The notes below the pieces were generated by a model. That model saw nothing but the letters and a program-made list of their open reading frames with translations, made no database searches and was not told the DNA's origin. Below are positions 60,118 through 64,000 of a stretch of 64,000 bases of DNA, one piece after another. The position numbers were made by a program, and so were the translations under genes. Source of the stretch: Roseiarcus sp963764955 (lineage in GTDB: Bacteria; Pseudomonadota; Alphaproteobacteria; Rhizobiales; Beijerinckiaceae); assembly GCA_963764955.1 (NCBI GenBank), contig CAVXVE010000004.1:1-64000 (forward strand). The letters are read 5' to 3'. Every line of letters starts with the position of its first letter. Within the stretch, counting starts at the first letter, position 1.

Positions 60118-60480
60118 TCATGGCTTCACCGTGAATTCGAAGGTTCCCTGGGTGTGGTGCGTGTCGACCGACACCGCCTGCCAGTGAACTTTGTACACGC
60201 CGGCGGCGAGCCCTTTCGTGATCGGCACGATCAGCACGGCCTGGTCGCCGGATTCCGTTTTCGCCGCCCCGAGCGGCACGGCCCCGCCGGGCCCGGTCAC
60301 GGAAACCTTGGTGAATTTCAGCTCGACGCCTTCGCTGAAGGTGAGCCGGATTTCGCTCGCCGAGGCGACCGTGCCGCCGACCGGCGGAGAAGCCTTCTCG
60401 AGCTGGGCGTGAGCGAAAGCCTGGCTGGCGATAAGCGCAAAGGCTAGCGACGCGGAGAGTTTTAGAGAGAAAGTTCGCAT
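60118..60480 (-). CDS. copC: CopC-family periplasmic copper-binding protein
   Basis: A 120-aa protein. Signal peptide residues 1-23; the mature protein begins HAQLEKASPPVGG with the copper-binding N-terminal His, followed by IRLTFSEGVELKFTKV and, near the C-terminus, WQAVSVDTHHTQG with further His ligands. A typical CopC/YobA beta barrel that binds Cu(II) and hands it to CopD. Gene order: beta-barrel-like gene, copC, PCuAC. Confidence 0.9.
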   Translation of the reverse strand: MRTFSLKLSASLAFALIASQAFAHAQLEKASPPVGGTVASASEIRLTFSEGVELKFTKVSVTGPGGAVPLGAAKTESGDQAVLIVPITKGLAAGVYKVHWQAVSVDTHHTQGTFEFTVKP

Positions 60481-60497
60481 GGGTCAAACTCCTTGGG

Positions 60498-61431
60498 TCA
60501 GATTCCTGGCGCTATGCCAAGTCCGTGAGGGAAGATCGGTTCGTCGATTCTGTTGGGGATATCGTCGAGATAGAAATCAAGCGAGCCGATCACGCCGACG
60601 CCGTGACCGGTTGCGCCCGTCATCGGGACCATGGCCTCGAGGGCGATCTGCCATTTGACAGCTTCGTAGATGACGCCGGGTTGGAAATATCCTGTCGTCG
60701 TCACCCCGGCGGCCGCCCCATCGTAGATCGGCGTCTGAAAAGCTGAACTCGGCGATTGGGACGAGATGCTTGAGGAAGTCGTTGTCGATCTCAGCCAGCT
60801 GCGTGTTGAAGTACGGCAGGCTGTATTGCAGGGTGAACCCCCAGTTGAACGTGGACACGTTGGGGTTGCCGTTCGTCCAATCCTGTCCCGGCGTGGACGT
60901 ACCGAGCTCCGCCGTGATCGCAAGCGGCCTCAGGTACTTCACGGATTCCGGCAGCGTTCCGAAGCCGAGACCTGCGACCACCAGCGGTGAGTAGGTGTTT
61001 TGCCCGGCCGAGCCCGCCAGCATTCCCGTGCCGGTTCCTGCCCACGATATGTCGAAGCCGACCTTGAACATGAACTCGGCGTCTGGGATGCACAGCGCCT
61101 GCCACTGCAGCTCGGTGTCGAGGGCGTTCCAGCCGTAGCCGTCTGGGTGCTCCCATGTCGGCCCGGAGCCAATGACTACGCTCATGCCCGGGGTGATCGT
61201 CTTGGTCCAGCTGAAGCTCGCGTCCCACTCGTGGGCGCCGTCGGAGTTGAAGGGAACATAACTGACGGCCGGCAGCGTGAGCTCGTCTAGAACGCCTGGA
61301 TCGTCGATGGCGAGCGTGGCTGGGAAGATGCGCGCGCCGCAAACAGCGTGCGGGTAGGCAGGCGTGAGCCATAGGGCTGCGGCTGCGCCCGCGCAGGCGG
61401 CCGCGCTCGCACGGATTCTCAGCATAGTCAT
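60498..61431 (-). CDS. outer-membrane-like protein in copper cluster (one frameshift)
   Basis: About 311 aa when repaired. Signal peptide (IRASAAACAGAAAALWLTPA), then VCGARIFPATLAIDDPGVLD and many alternating beta strands ending in FYLDDIPNRIDEPIFPHGL, as in an outer-membrane barrel. The frame shifts near 60,743 at TTTT: one T fewer gives EFSFQTPIYDGAAAG. The span is one base over a multiple of three. Located 17 bp upstream of copC, so probably copper-linked; exact function unknown. Confidence 0.6.
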
Positions 61432-61496
61432 GGAAGGAAGTCCCCAAGTCTGAAGGAATGGCGCGCGCCGGAGGGCGCGCGTGGGCCAAACGATCG

Positions 61497-61988
61497 TCAG
61501 ACTGCGAGGGGCGGCGCCCGCGCGGGATTGGGCTGGGCGCGATAGGCGGGAAGAACGTCCTCGCCAGGCGGCGCGCGAATGGCGTGCGCGTCGCTCTCGA
61601 GCCGTTCCGGCAGGACCGGCAGGTCGGGCGGCACAAAGGCCACGGTCTGCAGAGCGCCGCGGCAGAGCGGGCACTGGTCGCAGCAATTGCCGCACGGCCC
61701 ATGCTTGCCCGGCGCGCCGTGATCGTTGATGTGGGCGCAGAGCTCGGCATTATTGCCGAACAGCGCCTTGAGCTCGGCGGCGATCGCCGTTTCATCGGCG
61801 CCGGCGAAGGCGGGCGCCGAAAGCGAGGGCGGCGTCGCGACGGCGAAAAGCTGGACGAGGAGCGCGAAGGCGACGACGAACGCGGTCAGCGGCGAGCGAA
61901 CCTCGCCCGCGCCGCGCCTCGCGCGCCACGTCCCAAGCGCAAATATCGCGCGCCCGAGGCCTGCCAAACCGTCCTCCAAGACTGTCAT
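61497..61988 (-). CDS. DUF2946-like Cys-rich membrane protein
   Basis: A 163-aa protein. One membrane helix (SPLTAFVVAFALLVQLFAVA, about residues 32-51), then a soluble domain with CAHINDHGAPGKHGPCGNCC and DQCPLC, six Cys and several His that look like a metal site. DUF2946 proteins accompany copper genes in many proteobacteria. It heads the - strand copper operon, 65 bp before the beta-barrel gene. Confidence 0.6.
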   Translation of the reverse strand: MTVLEDGLAGLGRAIFALGTWRARRGAGEVRSPLTAFVVAFALLVQLFAVATPPSLSAPAFAGADETAIAAELKALFGNNAELCAHINDHGAPGKHGPCGNCCDQCPLCRGALQTVAFVPPDLPVLPERLESDAHAIRAPPGEDVLPAYRAQPNPARAPPLAV

Positions 61989-62233
61989 TAGGTAGCCGAA
62001 TACTTCATAGGGTCAATACCCGATCGGCTGTTGCGGCTGGCGGGCCGCGTTTGGCGGATTCCGGCCTTTCAGCGATCGCGATGCAATGACAAGGTTGCGC
62101 AAATAGCGGCCATTCCGCGAAGGCGCGCGGGAACCGACCCTAACAACCTTTCGAGCAACGACCCTAAATTGCCACTTGTTCGCGGAAAATGGCGCTCTGA
62201 GCAAGTTATTGTGCTATTTGAGCCTGGGGCACA

Positions 62234-64000
62234 ATGACCGAATCTCGAAAACTCGCCGCGATTCTAGCCGCAGACGTGGTCGGCTTCAGCCGGCTGACCG
62301 GCCTCGACGAGGACCGCACGCTCGCACGCTTGCGCGCCCTGCGCAGCGATCTGATCGATCCGACGATCGCGGTCCACAACGGGCGCATCGTCAAGCGCAC
62401 GGGGGACGGCGCGCTCGTCGAGTTTCGTTCCGTGGTCGATGCGGTGCGTTGCGCCATCGAAGTGCAGAACGCGATGGTCGAGCGCAACGCGGGCGTGCCG
62501 ACCGATCGCCAGATCGAATTCCGCATCGGCATTCATTTGGGCGACGTCGTGGAAGAGAGCGACGGCGACCTCATGGGCGACGGCGTCAACATCGCAGCGA
62601 GACTGGAGGGGATCGCCCAGCCGGGCGCGATCTGTCTCTCGGAGGACGCTTACCGGCAGGTGCGCGCAAGGCTCGACCTCGAAGTCAGCGACCTGGGCCA
62701 AACCCAGCTCAAGAACATCGTCGACCCCGTGCGCGTTTATTCGCTTCAGGTCGGGCTGCCAGCGCAGGCGAAGCCTTCCGCGCCGATGGCGACGGCCCGC
62801 GCGGACAACGAGGAAAAGCCCGCGGCGTCGCTCGCCCTCCCCGACAAGCCCTCGATCGCGGTGCTGCCGTTCCAGAACATGAGCGGCGATCCGGAGCAGG
62901 AATATTTCGTCGACGGGATGGTCGAGGACATCATCACCGGCCTCTCGCGCATCAAGTGGCTATTCGTGATCGCGCGCAATTCGAGCTTCACCTACAAGGG
63001 CAGATCGGTCGACATCCGGCAGGTCGGGCGCGAACTCGGCGTGCGTTACGTGCTGGAGGGCGGCGTGCGCAAAGCGGGCAATCGGCTCCGCATCACCACG
63101 CAGTTGATCGAAGCGGAAACGGGCGCGCATCTCTGGGCCGACCGCTTCGACGGCGCCCTGGACGACGTTTTCGAGCTTCAGGATCAGATCACCGAGCGCG
63201 TCGTCGGCATCGTCGAGCCGAGCCTGCAACATTCGGAGATCGAGCGCGCCCGGCAGAAGCGCCCTGAAAATCTCGACGCCTATGATCTCTACCTTCGCGC
63301 TCTTCCCTATTCCGCGACCCGCCAGCTCGCCGACGCAAGGATCGCGGCCGATCTGTTGGAGGGCGCCCTCAAATTGAACCCGCGCTACGCGACGGCTCAT
63401 GCGCTGCTCGCCTTGTGCTATCAGATGATCTTCGTCCAGGGCGGCCACCGCGAGGAGGACAAGACCGCGGGCCTCCAGCACGCGCGGGCGGCCATCGCCG
63501 GCGCGGGAGACGACGCCACAGCCCTCGCGACCGCGGCGCTGGTGATGGGGCATCTTGGCTGGGATCACCGCGCGGCGATCGACACGATCAAGAGCGCGCT
63601 GGCGATCAATCCTTCCTCCGCGACGGTCAATTATCACGCCTGTCACATCTATTATTTGAGCGGCGATTTCGCCCAAAGCACGCTCCACGCCGACCGCGCC
63701 CTGCGGCTGAGTCCCCGCGATCCTCTCGCTTTCCAGGCCTATTACGCCTACGGCTTCACCGCGTTGCACGAAGGGCGTCCCGGCGAAGCGGCGACGTGGT
63801 TCGGCAGGGCCGCGCAGGCGAACGGCGGCGCCCCGCACTCCATCCTCGCGCAGGCCGCGGCCTTGGCTCTGGACGGCTGCGCGGGCGCAGGCCGCGAGCT
63901 CGTGAAACAACATTTGGAGGGCGGACCGAGCCGATATGTCGAAATGTTCGCTCAAACAGGAATGACGCGCGAACTCGTGGCCAAGCTCGCTGAAGGCGCG
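62234..64000 (+). CDS. class III adenylate/guanylate cyclase with TolB-like and TPR domains (partial)
   Basis: 589 codons to the window edge, still open. The cyclase domain (about residues 5-170) has LAAILAADVVGFSRL with the first metal Asp, RIVKRTGDGALVEF, IHLGDVVEESDGDLMGDGVN and IAARLEGIA. A TolB-N-like domain (about 213-340) has IAVLPFQNMSGDPEQEYFVD and GLSRIKWLFVIARNSSF. TPR-like repeats follow (from about 345). This three-part layout is common in Rhizobiales. It probably makes cAMP in response to a signal sensed by the C-terminal part. Start ATG at 62234. Confidence 0.85.
   Translation, partial: MTESRKLAAILAADVVGFSRLTGLDEDRTLARLRALRSDLIDPTIAVHNGRIVKRTGDGALVEFRSVVDAVRCAIEVQNAMVERNAGVPTDRQIEFRIGIHLGDVVEESDGDLMGDGVNIAARLEGIAQPGAICLSEDAYRQVRARLDLEVSDLGQTQLKNIVDPVRVYSLQVGLPAQAKPSAPMATARADNEEKPAASLALPDKPSIAVLPFQNMSGDPEQEYFVDGMVEDIITGLSRIKWLFVIARNSSFTYKGRSVDIRQVGRELGVRYVLEGGVRKAGNRLRITTQLIEAETGAHLWADRFDGALDDVFELQDQITERVVGIVEPSLQHSEIERARQKRPENLDAYDLYLRALPYSATRQLADARIAADLLEGALKLNPRYATAHALLALCYQMIFVQGGHREEDKTAGLQHARAAIAGAGDDATALATAALVMGHLGWDHRAAIDTIKSALAINPSSATVNYHACHIYYLSGDFAQSTLHADRALRLSPRDPLAFQAYYAYGFTALHEGRPGEAATWFGRAAQANGGAPHSILAQAAALALDGCAGAGRELVKQHLEGGPSRYVEMFAQTGMTRELVAKLAEGA

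Overview
The window reads as alphaproteobacterial DNA made of three blocks. Bases 1 to about 43,600 are most of a short-tailed (P22-like) temperate phage. Bases 43,600-46,660 are a decayed mobile island of higher GC. Bases 47,003-64,000 are ordinary GC-rich chromosome of a Rhizobiales-type bacterium (glmU, opgG/opgH, a copper cluster and a class III adenylate cyclase). The host assignment is inferred from gene content, a phage GcrA-family regulator (a family typical of Alphaproteobacteria) and the repeat type at 50,957; nothing here identifies a species.

Phage early half (1-15.6 kb, mostly + strand): a TerS-like protein on the - strand, then a + strand operon. That operon carries a Ycf46-type AAA ATPase, an unknown 270-aa protein, a Ycf35/DUF1257 protein, a DUF2997 protein and a YkgJ-like cysteine protein, each preceded by a near-identical AAGGGGAA-type ribosome binding site. 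A - strand block (6.3-10.2 kb) holds a RecA/DnaB-like helicase, a replication initiator with probable origin iterons inside it, a zinc-binding protein, a GcrA-like regulator and an XRE repressor facing a divergent early operon. The + strand then carries YqaJ exonuclease and ERF annealing protein (recombination) plus many small proteins. A family of perfect palindromes is scattered between 8.55 and 10.55 kb.

Phage late half (43.6 down to 15.6 kb, - strand): Ig-like/beta-helix surface protein, portal, a GNAT-containing virion protein, HNH endonuclease, scaffold, major capsid, head-completion proteins, a P22 gp10-like protein, an S74 chaperone protein, a virion lytic transglycosylase, collar/fibre-like proteins, endolysin and a Pam3-gp28-type holin. 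At least five late proteins start with Sec-type signal peptides. Genes overlap by ATGA-type junctions throughout. No integrase and no large terminase lie in the window. The gene order is consistent with a circularly permuted genome whose missing part joins left of base 1 to the portal end.

Island (43.6-46.7 kb, + strand): truncated 5' gene, RepA-like AAA ATPase, iteron-like GTCACG repeats, DUF5681 protein, two related tiny proteins and an IS3 transposase tail. The phage/island boundary cuts genes on both strands, so it may be an illegitimate or assembly join.

Chromosome (47-64 kb): Ldh2-type dehydrogenase, rhomboid protease, membrane protein, sorbosone-dehydrogenase-like protein, opgG-opgH operon, glmU, a secreted Gly/His repeat protein, a - strand copper operon (DUF2946-like, beta-barrel-like, CopC, PCuAC, unknown, CopD) and the start of an adenylate cyclase. 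Single-base indels break genes in all blocks, often at short homopolymers, so many frameshifts are probably sequencing errors rather than true decay.
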